DNA from: Pseudomonadota bacterium
GTDB taxonomy: Bacteria > Pseudomonadota > Alphaproteobacteria > Acetobacterales > Acetobacteraceae
NCBI GenBank assembly: GCA_021818425.1
Contig: JAKAEC010000003.1
Coordinates: 28,210-92,209 of the forward strand
Direction: 5' to 3'
DNA: 64,000 bases
The notes under the pieces were generated by a model. That model was not told the origin of the DNA, made no database searches, and saw only the letters and a list, made by a program, of their open reading frames with translations. Made by a program: the position numbers and the translations under genes. Below, in pieces: positions 27,548-36,897 of the stretch (position 1 is the first letter of the stretch; each line of letters starts with the position of its first letter).

Positions 27548-27760
27548 ATGACCAACTCACCTTTTCGCTTCACAGTCCCTGATATGGATTGCGGCGGCTG
27601 CGTACGCTCTATTACCGAGGCCATTCAAAGGGTTGACGCCACCGCGAAGGTGCAAGCCGACCTGGATACCAAGCTGGTGAGTGTCGGCGGCACGGCCGAT
27701 GCGGCAGTCTACGCTGGCGCGATCCAAAGTGCCGGGTTCGACGTTGAGGAAGCCATCTGA
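27548..27760 (+). CDS. copZ: Heavy-metal-associated (HMA) copper chaperone, CopZ-like
   Basis: Cytosolic 70-residue ferredoxin-like HMA domain carrying MDCGGC, the Cys-x2-Cys Cu(I) site, near residue 13, and ending in AIQSAGFDVEEAI. CopZ delivers Cu(I) to CopA or to CueR-type regulators. Here the partner pump is a pseudogene, so the chaperone may buffer copper, feed CueR, or serve a pump elsewhere in the genome. It is divergent from the copA remnant with a CueR-type dyad between them. The start ATG 27548 follows CGGAGCAAGGC. Confidence 0.9.
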   Translation: MTNSPFRFTVPDMDCGGCVRSITEAIQRVDATAKVQADLDTKLVSVGGTADAAVYAGAIQSAGFDVEEAI

Positions 27761-27778
27761 GCTACTTTCATACCAGGT

Positions 27779-29515
27779 TCACTGTGCCCCTTGAAGCTGA
27801 AGCGACAGCATATCCCGGTACGGCCCGACGCGGCGTGCCAGCGCATCCGGGGGTCCTTCGTCCAAAATTACCCCGCTATCCATTACCACAATGCGATCGA
27901 AATCCCTCAGCGTGGAAAGCCGATGTGCGACGGCAATCACCGTGCGGCCCCGGGCCAGTTCCGCTAACGCCATCTGCACTGTGGCCTCCGACTCGGAATC
28001 CAATGCGGATGTCGCCTCATCCAGTACCAAAATCGGCGCATCCCGCAGAAAGGCCCGTGCAATCGCCAAACGCTGACGCTGCCCACCTGAAAGCCGCAAG
28101 CCGCGCTCACCCACCATTGTATCGTAACCTTCTGGCAACGCCTCAATGAACTCTGCCGCATAGGCCGCGCGCACCGCCTCCCTCACCTCCTCATCGCTGG
28201 CTTCGGGCTTTCCGTAGCGAACATTCTCCCTTACCGAGCGATGAAACATCTGCACGTCCTGTGAGACAACGGAAATGGCGGAAGCAAGGCTCAGCCGCCG
28301 CACATGGCAAATCTCCTGGCCGTCAATCAGGATATGCCCCGAATCCGGATCATATTGCCGCTGCAGCAGGGCTAGCAGGCTGGATTTGCCTGAGCCAGAT
28401 TTCCCCACCAGCCCGACATGCTCCCCGGCCCTAATCTCCAGCGAAACATCACGCAATGCCGGCTGACCGCCGCCATACCCGAAGCTGACATTCCGAAAGG
28501 AAATCGCGCCGCGCGGCTGCACTAAGCCTTGGGCATGTGGTGCGTCTGGCATGTCATGCGGGATCAGCAGCGCCTGCAACGCCTCCGCCAGTCTGGCCCA
28601 GTCCTGCACCATATCCACCAGCGCTACAGCCAAATCCCGAGTACCATGCAGCACGGTGAAACCGAGGCTCACTACAAGCACAACGTCACCCGCGGTTGCA
28701 GTGCCAACTTGCCAGCGCCGGATGATCCAATACAGTAGCCCGGCCGTCAGTACGGCCGTGGTCAGCGCGTGCAGAATACGAATTTTCTCAAGATAGCGCA
28801 GGCTGGCGCTCCGTGCCCGCATTTCACTACCCACTTCCTGCTCGAAATGCCGCGCCTCACGTAACGTGGCGCCAAAGGCGCGCACCACGCCCACATTATT
28901 AATCACATCTACAAGCTGCCCGTCCACAGACGCTGCCGCCTGAGCATAATGGTGGTTGAGATGCCGCCCCTTCCAGGCCATGCGCCCCAGCACCACCCCT
29001 AAATGCAAAGATACTATAATCAGCGCCACACCCATCATCGGTACAACGCAACCGATTGTTACCACGGAACCAAGCACCGCGATCAAAGGTGGCAGCACAT
29101 TCCAGGCTATCACACTCTCAATTCGGAACACGGCATTGCCGGTGGCTGAAATGCGGCCCGCCAACATGCCTGAACGGCGACTCACAAAAAATCCGGTGGA
29201 ATGGCCAAGCACGTGGTTGAACAAGAATTTTCTTAAATCTCCTGTTACCTCCACAAATGTTCTTGCAGCCACCCAGCCGCCAATGCGCCAAGACAGGTTG
29301 TCCAATGCGATCAAACCAGCCAGCAGTCCAAAAGCGCTCCACACCATGGGTACATCATGCCTGGCCATCACATCCACTAGATTCTTGACGGCGTATTGCG
29401 ACATGACTGAACAACCAACACCAACAAAAATCGAGGTCAGCACAACAAAATGCGCAAACCGATGAGGGCCGATCATGCGCAGCAGGAACCAGAACGGTCT
29501 TTTTTCAAGATTCAT
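27779..29515 (-). CDS. ABC exporter, fused permease and ATPase (MsbA/type IV fold)
   Basis: A 578-residue half-transporter expected to work as a homodimer. Six membrane segments occupy about residues 1-320 (starting RPFWFLLRMIGPHRFAHFVVL). The nucleotide-binding domain has Walker A GKSGSGKSS, the Q-loop VVSQDVQMF, the signature LSGGQRQRLAIAR, Walker B ILVLDEATS and the H-loop VAHRLST. Such proteins export lipids, glycans, peptides or drugs; the sequence does not specify the substrate. It converges on copZ with a gap of under 20 bp, and its divergent neighbour is a GT4 glycosyltransferase, which allows but does not prove a glycan link. Confidence 0.9.
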   Translation of the reverse strand: MNLEKRPFWFLLRMIGPHRFAHFVVLTSIFVGVGCSVMSQYAVKNLVDVMARHDVPMVWSAFGLLAGLIALDNLSWRIGGWVAARTFVEVTGDLRKFLFNHVLGHSTGFFVSRRSGMLAGRISATGNAVFRIESVIAWNVLPPLIAVLGSVVTIGCVVPMMGVALIIVSLHLGVVLGRMAWKGRHLNHHYAQAAASVDGQLVDVINNVGVVRAFGATLREARHFEQEVGSEMRARSASLRYLEKIRILHALTTAVLTAGLLYWIIRRWQVGTATAGDVVLVVSLGFTVLHGTRDLAVALVDMVQDWARLAEALQALLIPHDMPDAPHAQGLVQPRGAISFRNVSFGYGGGQPALRDVSLEIRAGEHVGLVGKSGSGKSSLLALLQRQYDPDSGHILIDGQEICHVRRLSLASAISVVSQDVQMFHRSVRENVRYGKPEASDEEVREAVRAAYAAEFIEALPEGYDTMVGERGLRLSGGQRQRLAIARAFLRDAPILVLDEATSALDSESEATVQMALAELARGRTVIAVAHRLSTLRDFDRIVVMDSGVILDEGPPDALARRVGPYRDMLSLQLQGAQ

Positions 29516-29671
29516 AAAAAACCTTTTCCGATAAATCCTCTGTAAAATTCAGACAAAAAACAACAATAATGAAATTGCGCCATATTGATGACACGCCCGC
29601 CTTATTGAAGCCACATCAAGCTGCGTAGCTCCGTCTCAGCATCTCTCTCGACAAAGAAAGGCCGACAGGAC

Positions 29672-30721
29672 ATGCGCATTGCTCAAATCGCTCCTCTCCA
29701 CGAGGCGGTACCGCCAAAGCTCTACGGAGGGACGGAGCGGGTTGTATCCTATCTAACCGAAGAGTTAGTCGACATGGGCCACGATGTGACGCTCTTCGCC
29801 AGCGGAGACTCGATCACGAAGGCCAAGCTTAAAGCCGCCTGGCCGCAAGCCTTGCGGCTGGACCCCAGCCTACGCGACCGGTTGGCCCCACAGTTCCTTC
29901 TACTGGAAAAAGTGTATGAACACGCACATGAGTTCGACGTTCTGCATTTCCACATTGATTATTTTCCTGCCTCTCTCTTCTCCCGACAAAACACGCCCTT
30001 CCTCACCACGCTGCACGGACGGCTTGATCTGCCTGAGCTTGGCCCGGTGTACGGTAACCTGCCGCCGCAGAACATCGTAGCAATTTCAGAGTCACAGAGC
30101 CGACCGCTGCGGGAGGCAAATTTTATTGCCACCATACATCATGGTTTGCCTGTTAACCTGCTATGTCCTCAGCCCGTACCTCAGGACTATGTCGCCTTCC
30201 TCGGTCGTATTTGTCCTGAAAAGCGCGCCGATCGCGCTATCCGTATCGCGCGGCAGGCCGGCGTTCGCCTGAAGCTCGCGGCAAAGATTGATGCTGTTGA
30301 TGCCGACTATCATGCCCAGGTGATTGCCCCCATGCTTGGCCCCGACGCCGAGCTGATTGGTGAAATTTCAGACCGTGAGAAATCGTCTTTCCTATCCGGC
30401 GCCAAAGCATTACTGATGCCGATCGATTGGCCGGAGCCGTTCGGCTTGGTGATGATTGAAGCCATGGCCTGCGGTACGCCAGTAATCGCCTATGATCATG
30501 GCTCCGTTCCCGAAATTATCGAAGATGGAGTCACCGGCTTTATTGTTAAGAACGAGCAGGAAGCTGTAGCTGCGCTGAAGAAGGCTGAGGAATTGAATCG
30601 CAAGCTCATCCGTCAGCGTTTCGAGGTTCGCTTCTCGGCCCGCAGAATGGCACAGGATTATGTCAAGACCTATGAATCTCTGCTCGCCATAGGTCGGCCT
30701 AAGCTACGTTTGGTACAATAA
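29672..30721 (+). CDS. GT4-family glycosyltransferase
   Basis: Retaining GT-B glycosyltransferase of 349 residues. The N-terminal acceptor domain includes PPKLYGGTERVVSYLTEEL, a glycine-containing loop typical of the family. The C-terminal nucleotide-sugar domain includes VAFLGRICPEKRADRAI, LMPIDWPEPFGLVMIEAMACG (the E-x7-E-type motif) and GTPVIAYDHGSVPEII. The product could be trehalose, sucrose-type or a surface glycan; sequence alone does not say. An AGGA site precedes ATG 29672. A strong terminator follows, so it forms a single-gene unit with its own promoter in the 156-bp AT-rich upstream spacer. Confidence 0.9.
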   Translation: MRIAQIAPLHEAVPPKLYGGTERVVSYLTEELVDMGHDVTLFASGDSITKAKLKAAWPQALRLDPSLRDRLAPQFLLLEKVYEHAHEFDVLHFHIDYFPASLFSRQNTPFLTTLHGRLDLPELGPVYGNLPPQNIVAISESQSRPLREANFIATIHHGLPVNLLCPQPVPQDYVAFLGRICPEKRADRAIRIARQAGVRLKLAAKIDAVDADYHAQVIAPMLGPDAELIGEISDREKSSFLSGAKALLMPIDWPEPFGLVMIEAMACGTPVIAYDHGSVPEIIEDGVTGFIVKNEQEAVAALKKAEELNRKLIRQRFEVRFSARRMAQDYVKTYESLLAIGRPKLRLVQ

Positions 30722-30728
30722 ATTCAAA

Positions 30729-30760
30729 GAACTGGCGGCCTCGGGCCGCCAGTTCTTCTT
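30729..30760 (+). terminator. Rho-independent terminator after the GT4 gene
   Basis: Perfect 11-bp stem GAACTGGCGGC / GCCGCCAGTTC with a 5-base loop and TTCTT tail, starting 8 bp after the stop codon. Confidence 0.85.
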
Positions 30761-30765
30761 CGGGA

Positions 30766-31950
30766 ACCCCGATCTAATAACTCATTTTCCTAATTTCAGG
30801 ATTCAGATTCTCTAATGCATAAGCACGTTCTCAAATATATCTAGTAATAGCAAAACAGCCGGTCATAAAGATTTTTTATCACCCTTGCGAAGGAAGCAGT
30901 GCGTGAGCTGTGCGCATTCTCTTTAAAACGAGATACCGAACGAGTTGAACTCGACCAAACAAAATCAAGAAGCGTTTAAACTCAAAACCTGCATGTCGCG
31001 GCCATGTCTTCATAACCTCTTCTTAAACAACACAATTTTTGATGTTGTGTATAATGGCAAATCGAATCGGCGTTCAGATTATAATGTTGGGCAATGCTTC
31101 CTAGCTGCGCTGTGCAGAAATAATCATGGATTAGGTGGCTTGAATAAACGGAAAGTACCACATCAAGCAGATGCCACCGCAAATGAACCGCCGGCCATTG
31201 CTGATCGCCCATCCAAAATTCCGCCGACGCATCTGCACACGTCAGTTCCCGGGACGTAATCTGCATATTATCATCGATGAATAAAAATACGTTGAAATCC
31301 AAAACTTTCAGATGCACGCTCAGCATCCGTTCAATCAGCGTAACGCATTTACACAGAATGCCAAGAATGAACACTGGCTACGGGCTGCTTATGCACAAAG
31401 GGGCAGTTGTAATCTTCGCCAAACGATACTGGATGAATAGCACTAGCAACAACGCCATCGTACCAGCTGCCAATTCGGTGGGTCAATTGCATCCGCACAG
31501 TCCCACCGCAGGTCTCTAGTCCGCCTCGAAACAGGCGGACGTCTCCTCATAACTGCAAACTTAATCGAGCCCTCTCGGACGACCATAGCCTGAGCCAACC
31601 TGTCCTCGGCTAACTAAGAGTCTCCATTGCGCTTCAGCCACAAGAACACGATTATGCGCTTGATCTGCGCACAGACTGGTTGCCCGGAAAAACCACCTCC
31701 GCTGCATCCAGCAATTCCAAGGCGCGGTTCACAGACTTCTTCAGCGTCGCCGCACGACGGGCCAACACCTCGACCCACGTCCGCTGCGGCTCAAGAAGAT
31801 TGCTCGCCTGAAACCGACTCAAAATGACGAAACCAAGCTCACAGCAACCCACGCACTGCTGGCCGGAGCGACAAGCGCAAAGACAAACACCAAGTATTGG
31901 AGCAATTGTGACGAACTCCACCTTGGTCAACTAGCTAAGATATAATCGCG
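30766..31950. other. Eroded spacer without an intact gene
   Basis: About 1.2 kb, AT-rich from roughly 30.78 to 31.1 kb. Longest frames are a 130-codon minus-strand frame (30982-31374), a 104-codon plus-strand frame (30945-31259) and a 92-codon minus-strand frame (31652-31930, with RTWVEVLARRAATLKKSVNR). None has a ribosome binding site or recognisable motif. They are best seen as fossils or chance frames. Confidence 0.5.
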
Positions 31951-32361
31951 CTACCGCCCAACCCAGGATGGCGGATCGCTGGCAGGAAACGTACCCTTCC
32001 CGGTTTCATCAACGATATCCAACTTACCTACTGCGCCATGCCGAATCGGCGGCCTAAATTGCACAAGGCACTTCACCCCATCCGCATCGGTAATTTCTAT
32101 ACCCCGCAGTTGCCCTTCTTCATTGTCAGCATAGGCCAGCTTCGGATTATGGATGATATGCTCAAGCGCCGTCAGCATGATGACAAGAATATCGTTCTTT
32201 TTGTCATAACTAATGCCGTTAAGACGCTGCCACTCTACCTCAACCTGGCTGCCAAGCTTCAAGGAGGATATCCTGACCTCTGCCTGTACGCCTTTCAAAA
32301 CCTTGGACAGCTGGTCAAAATACGCCGCCCAACCGGCCTTGCCCACTTGCTCCGTGCCCAT
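31951..32361 (-). CDS. DUF5335-like protein
   Basis: A 136-residue protein of unknown function. The body (WAAYFDQLSKVLKGVQAEV, then LGSQVEVEWQRLNGISYDKKND, then an acidic/hydrophobic half ending KCLVQFRPP) resembles DUF5335 proteins of Proteobacteria. The C-terminal FPASDPPSW tail is a motif seen at the ends of several small stress-associated proteins. A good ribosome binding site (GGAAGGGG) precedes ATG 32361. It stands alone between two eroded spacers. The frame is intact, so it is probably expressed; no function can be assigned. Confidence 0.7.
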   Translation of the reverse strand: MGTEQVGKAGWAAYFDQLSKVLKGVQAEVRISSLKLGSQVEVEWQRLNGISYDKKNDILVIMLTALEHIIHNPKLAYADNEEGQLRGIEITDADGVKCLVQFRPPIRHGAVGKLDIVDETGKGTFPASDPPSWVGR

Positions 32362-32857
32362 TTTGGTTCCCCTTCCTGTAAAACCAGGTCTGGATGGCTA
32401 GAGCCGAATGACATAAGACGAATACTCATCTTATGTCTGAATCCGCCTCTGAGTTATAAATATAGGGCGATTTGGACGTCCGCGGGCCCGGCCAAGGGGG
32501 GGCTCGGCAGACGTTATCGCACTCTAAGAGGTAATACGTCGCGTTGCGCTTTCCAGGGGCATTGAGATTGCCCTACAGTTGGTTTCTGCTCGGCGCTTTT
32601 CAGCAACAGAGTACAAGGCCAACTTGTGCACCACCGCGAACGTGGGGCACAGCATAACACAGCTACCCCGCCGGTGCTGCTCATACGTTCGTGCCGAATT
32701 ATTGCGGCGAGCAAGGCTTCCGCCATCAGGATTACGGCCGTATCCATGGCACGGGTATGGCTCTGGCAGATGGCCTGAAGCACAAACGCCGCCCCGCCAG
32801 AGCGGCAGGCAGCTTGTAAGCAGTCTGAGAGCGCCGTAAGGCGCCGTTGTTTTGTTT
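32362..32857. other. Intergenic stretch without a recognisable gene
   Basis: About 500 bp between the DUF5335-like start and the clpA stop. Frames on both strands are short or lack support. A small hairpin AGCGCC-GTAA-GGCGCC followed by a T-rich tail near 32831-32860 reads in the plus direction and overlaps the clpA end; its role is uncertain. Confidence 0.45.
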
Positions 32858-35200
32858 TTAATGTGCCTCTTCTGGTGCCTTCTCGTCGTCGCCATCACCC
32901 TCAGATTCGGGCTTGGGCAAAGCCAAAGCTGGCGCTTCTGAGATGTCGAAGGCTAGCTTGCCATCCTTCAGGCTCACCCTCACCGCACCACCCTTCACCA
33001 GCTTGCCGAACAGCAATTCCTCGGCCAGCGGCTTTTTGATGAACTCCTGGATTACCCTTCCCAGCGGCCGCGCGCCATAAAGCGGCTCATAACCACGCTC
33101 GGCTAGGAACTCCTTGGCAGCAGAAGAAAGCTCGATGGTGACGTTGCGATCAGCCAACTGCGCTTCCAGCTGCATCACGAATTTCTCCACCACGCGGCCC
33201 ACGATCTCCGGCGTCAGTGCCGCGAAGGGGATGATCGCATCCAACCGATTCCGGAATTCTGGGGTAAACAGCTTCTTCACAGCGTCCTCGTCCTCGCCCA
33301 CCCGCATTTGCTTGCCAAAGCCAATGCCGGGCTTTTGCATGTCTGCTGCACCGGCATTAGTGGTCATGATGAGAATCACGTTACGAAAATCTACCTGCTT
33401 ACCGTTATGGTCGGTCAGCTTTCCATGATCCATGATCTGCAGCAGTATGTTGAACAGATCCGGATGCGCCTTCTCAATCTCATCCAGTAGCAACACGCAA
33501 TGCGGGTGCTGGTCGATGGCGTCCGTTAGCATACCCCCCTGATCGAACCCGACGTAGCCAGGCGGGGCACCAATTAGACGCGAAACCGAGTGTCGCTCCA
33601 TATACTCAGACATATCGAAGCGCGTCAGTTCGATGCCTAGCGTGCTGGCCAACTGCCTCGCCACCTCGGTCTTGCCAACACCGGTCGGGCCGGAAAATAA
33701 ATAGTTGCCAATCGGCTTTTCCGGGTCGCGCAAGCCGGCGCGAGAAAGCTTCATCGCGGCCGACAGCGCCTCGATTGCGGTGTTCTGCCCGAATACCATC
33801 GCCTTCAAATCGCGCTCCAGGTGGCGCAAAACCTCCTTGTCGTCGGTGGAAACCGATTTGGGCGGGATTCGCGCGATCTTGGAAACCATGTCCTCTACAT
33901 CCTTCAAGGTCACGGTCTTACGACGCTTGTTCTCTGGCAACAGCATCCGCGCAGCACCCGCTTCATCGATTACGTCGATCGCTTTGTCCGGCAGTTTGCG
34001 GTCGTTGATGTACTTGGCCGAGAGCTCCACTGCGGCGCGGATGGCATCGTCTGTGTAGCGCACCTTGTGATGCTTCTCATATGCAGTCTTGAGCCCGCGC
34101 AAAATCTTCACTGTATCCTCGATCGATGGCTCATTCACATCGATCTTCTGGAAACGCCGTACTAGAGCACGATCTTTCTCAAAGTAATTACGGAACTCCT
34201 TGTAGGTGGTGGAACCGATGCAACGCAACGTGCCCTGGGCAAGGGCAGGCTTCAGCAGGTTGGAGGCATCCATTGCCCCACCGGAAGTAGCACCGGCGCC
34301 GATCACCGTATGGATCTCATCGATGAACAGGATAGAACCAGGATTGGCCTCCATCTCAGTCACGACCGCCTTCAACCTCTCTTCGAAATCGCCTCGGTAG
34401 CGCGTACCGGCCAGCAACGCTCCCATATCCAGCGCATAAATGGTGGCGTCCAGAAGCACCTCTGGCACATCAGCGTCAATGATGCGCTTCGCCAGCCCTT
34501 CGGCGATGGCGGTCTTGCCTACGCCAGGGTCACCCACATAAAGCGGGTTGTTCTTGGTACGACGGCAAAGAATTTGGATCGTTCGCTCAATCTCGTGCTC
34601 GCGTCCGATCAGTGGGTCGATTTTCCCTTCCTTAGCCTTCTTGTTGAGGTTGATACAGTAGGTAGAAAGCGCATCCTGCCCGCGCTTGGCGTTACTCTTC
34701 TCCTCGCGCTCACCTGCTTCGTGCGACTCGGCCGAGCCAGCAGGCGGGCGCGGCGCGGACTTGCCTGGGCTCTTAGCGATGCCATGGGAGATAAAATTCA
34801 CTGCATCCAGTCGGGTCATGTCCTGCAACTGCAGAAAATACACGGCATGGCTCTCACGTTCAGAGAACAACGCCACAAGCACATTCGCACCCGTTACCTC
34901 ATCCCGCCCCGACGACTGCACATGAATGGCTGCGCGCTGCACTACCCGCTGAAACCCGGCAGTGGGCTTAGGATCCCCGCCCCGATCGGTCGCAAGGCCC
35001 GCCAGATCCTTGTCCAGAAACTCGGTTAGATCCTTCTTAAGCTTCTCAATATCCACTCCGCAGGCGCGCAACACCGTCAGCGCGTCCGGATCGTCCACGA
35101 GTCCGAGCAATAAGTGCTCAAGTGTGGCATATTCATGTTTCCGGTCGGCGGCCAAGGACAGGGCACGATGGAGAGTCTGTTCTAGGTTGCGAGACAGCAT
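32858..35200 (-). CDS. clpA: ATP-dependent Clp protease ATP-binding subunit ClpA
   Basis: AAA+ unfoldase that feeds substrates to ClpP. The 780-residue protein has an N-domain with two Clp repeats ([19 protein letters not shown]), D1 with Walker A GDPGVGKT, and D2 with Walker A GPTGVGKT followed by [20 protein letters not shown]. The C-terminus is acidic and rich in Glu/Asp. I chose ATG 35200 (MLSRNLEQ, the usual ClpA start) with AAGGAACGG upstream; the in-frame start at 35242 adds 14 unconserved residues. The adaptor gene clpS lies 150 bp upstream in the same direction, as usual in Proteobacteria. clpP is not in the window. Confidence 0.96.
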   Translation of the reverse strand: MLSRNLEQTLHRALSLAADRKHEYATLEHLLLGLVDDPDALTVLRACGVDIEKLKKDLTEFLDKDLAGLATDRGGDPKPTAGFQRVVQRAAIHVQSSGRDEVTGANVLVALFSERESHAVYFLQLQDMTRLDAVNFISHGIAKSPGKSAPRPPAGSAESHEAGEREEKSNAKRGQDALSTYCINLNKKAKEGKIDPLIGREHEIERTIQILCRRTKNNPLYVGDPGVGKTAIAEGLAKRIIDADVPEVLLDATIYALDMGALLAGTRYRGDFEERLKAVVTEMEANPGSILFIDEIHTVIGAGATSGGAMDASNLLKPALAQGTLRCIGSTTYKEFRNYFEKDRALVRRFQKIDVNEPSIEDTVKILRGLKTAYEKHHKVRYTDDAIRAAVELSAKYINDRKLPDKAIDVIDEAGAARMLLPENKRRKTVTLKDVEDMVSKIARIPPKSVSTDDKEVLRHLERDLKAMVFGQNTAIEALSAAMKLSRAGLRDPEKPIGNYLFSGPTGVGKTEVARQLASTLGIELTRFDMSEYMERHSVSRLIGAPPGYVGFDQGGMLTDAIDQHPHCVLLLDEIEKAHPDLFNILLQIMDHGKLTDHNGKQVDFRNVILIMTTNAGAADMQKPGIGFGKQMRVGEDEDAVKKLFTPEFRNRLDAIIPFAALTPEIVGRVVEKFVMQLEAQLADRNVTIELSSAAKEFLAERGYEPLYGARPLGRVIQEFIKKPLAEELLFGKLVKGGAVRVSLKDGKLAFDISEAPALALPKPESEGDGDDEKAPEEAH

Positions 35201-35350
35201 GGATTCAAACCGTTCCTTCACGCCGAAACCCGGCGCTCTCATTTCCGGACATTCTATCTGCCTGTCCTGCTGGCATCCTCATGGCCGAGCCCGCTATCGT
35301 AGCCCTGAACCGTATACTCTTAGATGGGGCGGCAATCGTAAAATAAAGTG

Positions 35351-35680
35351 TCATTCTTTCTCAATCGTGCATTGCAGCGGATGCTGGTTCTGCCGGGCCA
35401 AGTCCATCACCTGGGTCACTTTTGTCTCGGCCACTTCGTATGTGTAAACACCACAAACTCCCACCCCCCGACGATGAACATGCAACATGATTTGAGTTGC
35501 TTGGTCGCGCGACTTCTGGAAGAAACGCTCCAACACGTGCACCACAAACTCCATCGGCGTATAGTCGTCGTTTAGCATCAGAACCTTATACATCGTGGGC
35601 TTGCGCGTCTTCGGGCGTGGCTTCACTACCACGCCTGCATTCGGCCCCTCCGATCCCTTGCGTTTATCGTTCTCATTCAT
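35351..35680 (-). CDS. clpS: ClpS, N-end-rule adaptor for ClpAP
   Basis: A 109-residue adaptor that delivers proteins with bulky hydrophobic N-termini to ClpA. A flexible N-terminus is followed by the ClpS core: [24 protein letters not shown], then the [20 protein letters not shown] segment with the residues lining the N-degron pocket, and a short end. It is transcribed toward clpA. The 350-bp stretch between it and the phasin gene holds only a terminator and no gene. Confidence 0.95.
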   Translation of the reverse strand: MNENDKRKGSEGPNAGVVVKPRPKTRKPTMYKVLMLNDDYTPMEFVVHVLERFFQKSRDQATQIMLHVHRRGVGVCGVYTYEVAETKVTQVMDLARQNQHPLQCTIEKE

Positions 35681-35956
35681 TCATCGAACACCTTCAGCAA
35701 ACGCCACCTTGCAGCATGCGCCCGCTCCGACCAAGCCACAGCGCCCTGGAAATATCCCGTCCATAGCGCAAAGTGATCGCCAAGGCCCACCCCGCCTGTA
35801 CGGCACGCGGCGCCAAAGCCATTGTCGCACCACGTCTTACCAAACTTTGAAGCAAAGCATATCTAAAGCAAGCCCGGCTACGAAAGAGGGTTTCTCCATT
35901 TTCATAAAAACATTGGTTCGTGAACACAAACTTTCGTGCCTAAAAAGCCCCTGCAC

Positions 35957-35987
35957 AAAAAAAGGCCAGCCCGTGTCCGGACCGGCC
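35957..35987 (-). terminator. Rho-independent terminator after the phasin gene
   Basis: Minus strand: stem GGCCGGTCC / GGGCTGGCC (two G-U pairs) with a 6-base loop, followed by TTTTTTT. It lies about 46 bp after the phasin stop codon. Confidence 0.8.
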
Positions 35988-36033
35988 TCTACATAATCTC
36001 GTCGGCGCCCTAGGCAGCGCCGCCAAGCACGTC

Positions 36034-36567
36034 TCAGTGGAGCTTGCCGAACGTATCGACCGCAAGCGTCACGCGGGCGGCCAGCGGCGCCATAGCCTGC
36101 TCGGCCAGCTTCATGGATGCATCGGCTAGCTTATTGCTCTCGGCAACCGCCTTTTCGATGCTCGACTTTGCATAGCCAGTCTGCAGATCAACCGCTTCCT
36201 TAACTGACTTCACGCCTAACATGGACTTGCCGAAAGCAACACCGTCCTCGATGGACGCCTTCGAAGATGCAGCGAAATGCTTGGAAATGTCCTGAAATCC
36301 AGTTGCATAAATCTGCGAGGCTTTCATCACAGCATCCAGATTGCCTTGGCTGAAACTCAACAGCTCTTCTGAAGTTTTCATTGCCTTTTCAACACCTTCC
36401 TTCAGCTTAGCCTGAGAATTTTCTAGGCTTTTTGTGGCTTTCTCAAGCCCTTCGCGCACAGCGGCAAGAGACTTTTCAAAAGACTTTGCTTGCATACCGA
36501 CCGCGGCCTCAACGTTGGCGGCGGCGGCTTCCGCGGCATTGGCGGCCTTGACTTTGGTTGTGCTCAT
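36034..36567 (-). CDS. Phasin family protein
   Basis: Amphipathic all-helical protein of 177 residues that coats polyhydroxyalkanoate granules. It is rich in Ala, Lys, Glu and Ser with heptad-like repeats (EGLEKATKSLENSQAKLKEG), and has the family core LLSFSQGNLDAVMKASQIYATG followed by QDISKHFAASSKASIEDG. GGGAG precedes ATG 36567. A good sigma-70-like promoter and a TGC-N3-GCA palindrome lie upstream, suggesting control by a PhaR-type repressor. The synthase gene phaC is not in the window. Confidence 0.92.
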   Translation of the reverse strand: MSTTKVKAANAAEAAAANVEAAVGMQAKSFEKSLAAVREGLEKATKSLENSQAKLKEGVEKAMKTSEELLSFSQGNLDAVMKASQIYATGFQDISKHFAASSKASIEDGVAFGKSMLGVKSVKEAVDLQTGYAKSSIEKAVAESNKLADASMKLAEQAMAPLAARVTLAVDTFGKLH

Positions 36568-36651
36568 CTAGTCGGCTCCCGCAATGGTGAACAACGCTGC
36601 ATAGCCCCAACCGGCGAGCCATCGCAGCCTATGCCGCGATGCAGCAAAAGT

Positions 36652-36680
36652 GTTATAGTGCTATGGTTACCACCCGTCAA
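36652..36680 (-). promoter_or_regulatory. Sigma-70-type promoter of the phasin gene
   Basis: Minus strand: -35 TTGACG (36675-36680), 17-bp spacer, -10 TATAAC (36652-36657). The transcription start would fall near 36645, giving a leader of about 78 nt. Confidence 0.65.
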
Positions 36681-36687
36681 GACAATA

Positions 36688-36702
36688 TTGTGCGCTGCAC
36701 AA
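36688..36702. promoter_or_regulatory. Palindrome upstream of the phasin promoter, possible PhaR site
   Basis: TTGTGC-GCT-GCACAA has perfect 6-bp arms. It contains TGC-N3-GCA, the loose consensus described for PhaR/AniA regulators of PHA genes, and lies 8 bp upstream of the -35 box. The binding protein is inferred only. Confidence 0.5.
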
Positions 36703-36897
36703 AATCAATTCGCGGATGGTTAAATCACCCTAGCGCGCCGCATGCAGTCTTGCGGCAGCACCAGCAGACTTCGAAAACAAGCAAGGTAACCCTCTCAATT
36801 TTTTGCTCTTTGCATGCGTACGCTAGATGTTAAATGCTGGACATGACACGGAAGCGGTGGTTAAAACGCCAAGAGTCATTATGCGGGGTGACACGGG

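Noticed and set aside
27779..30721. ABC exporter and GT4 gene as a glycan synthesis and export cluster
   Set aside because: The genes are divergent, separated by an AT-rich spacer, and no other polysaccharide genes are near; the link is too weak to claim.
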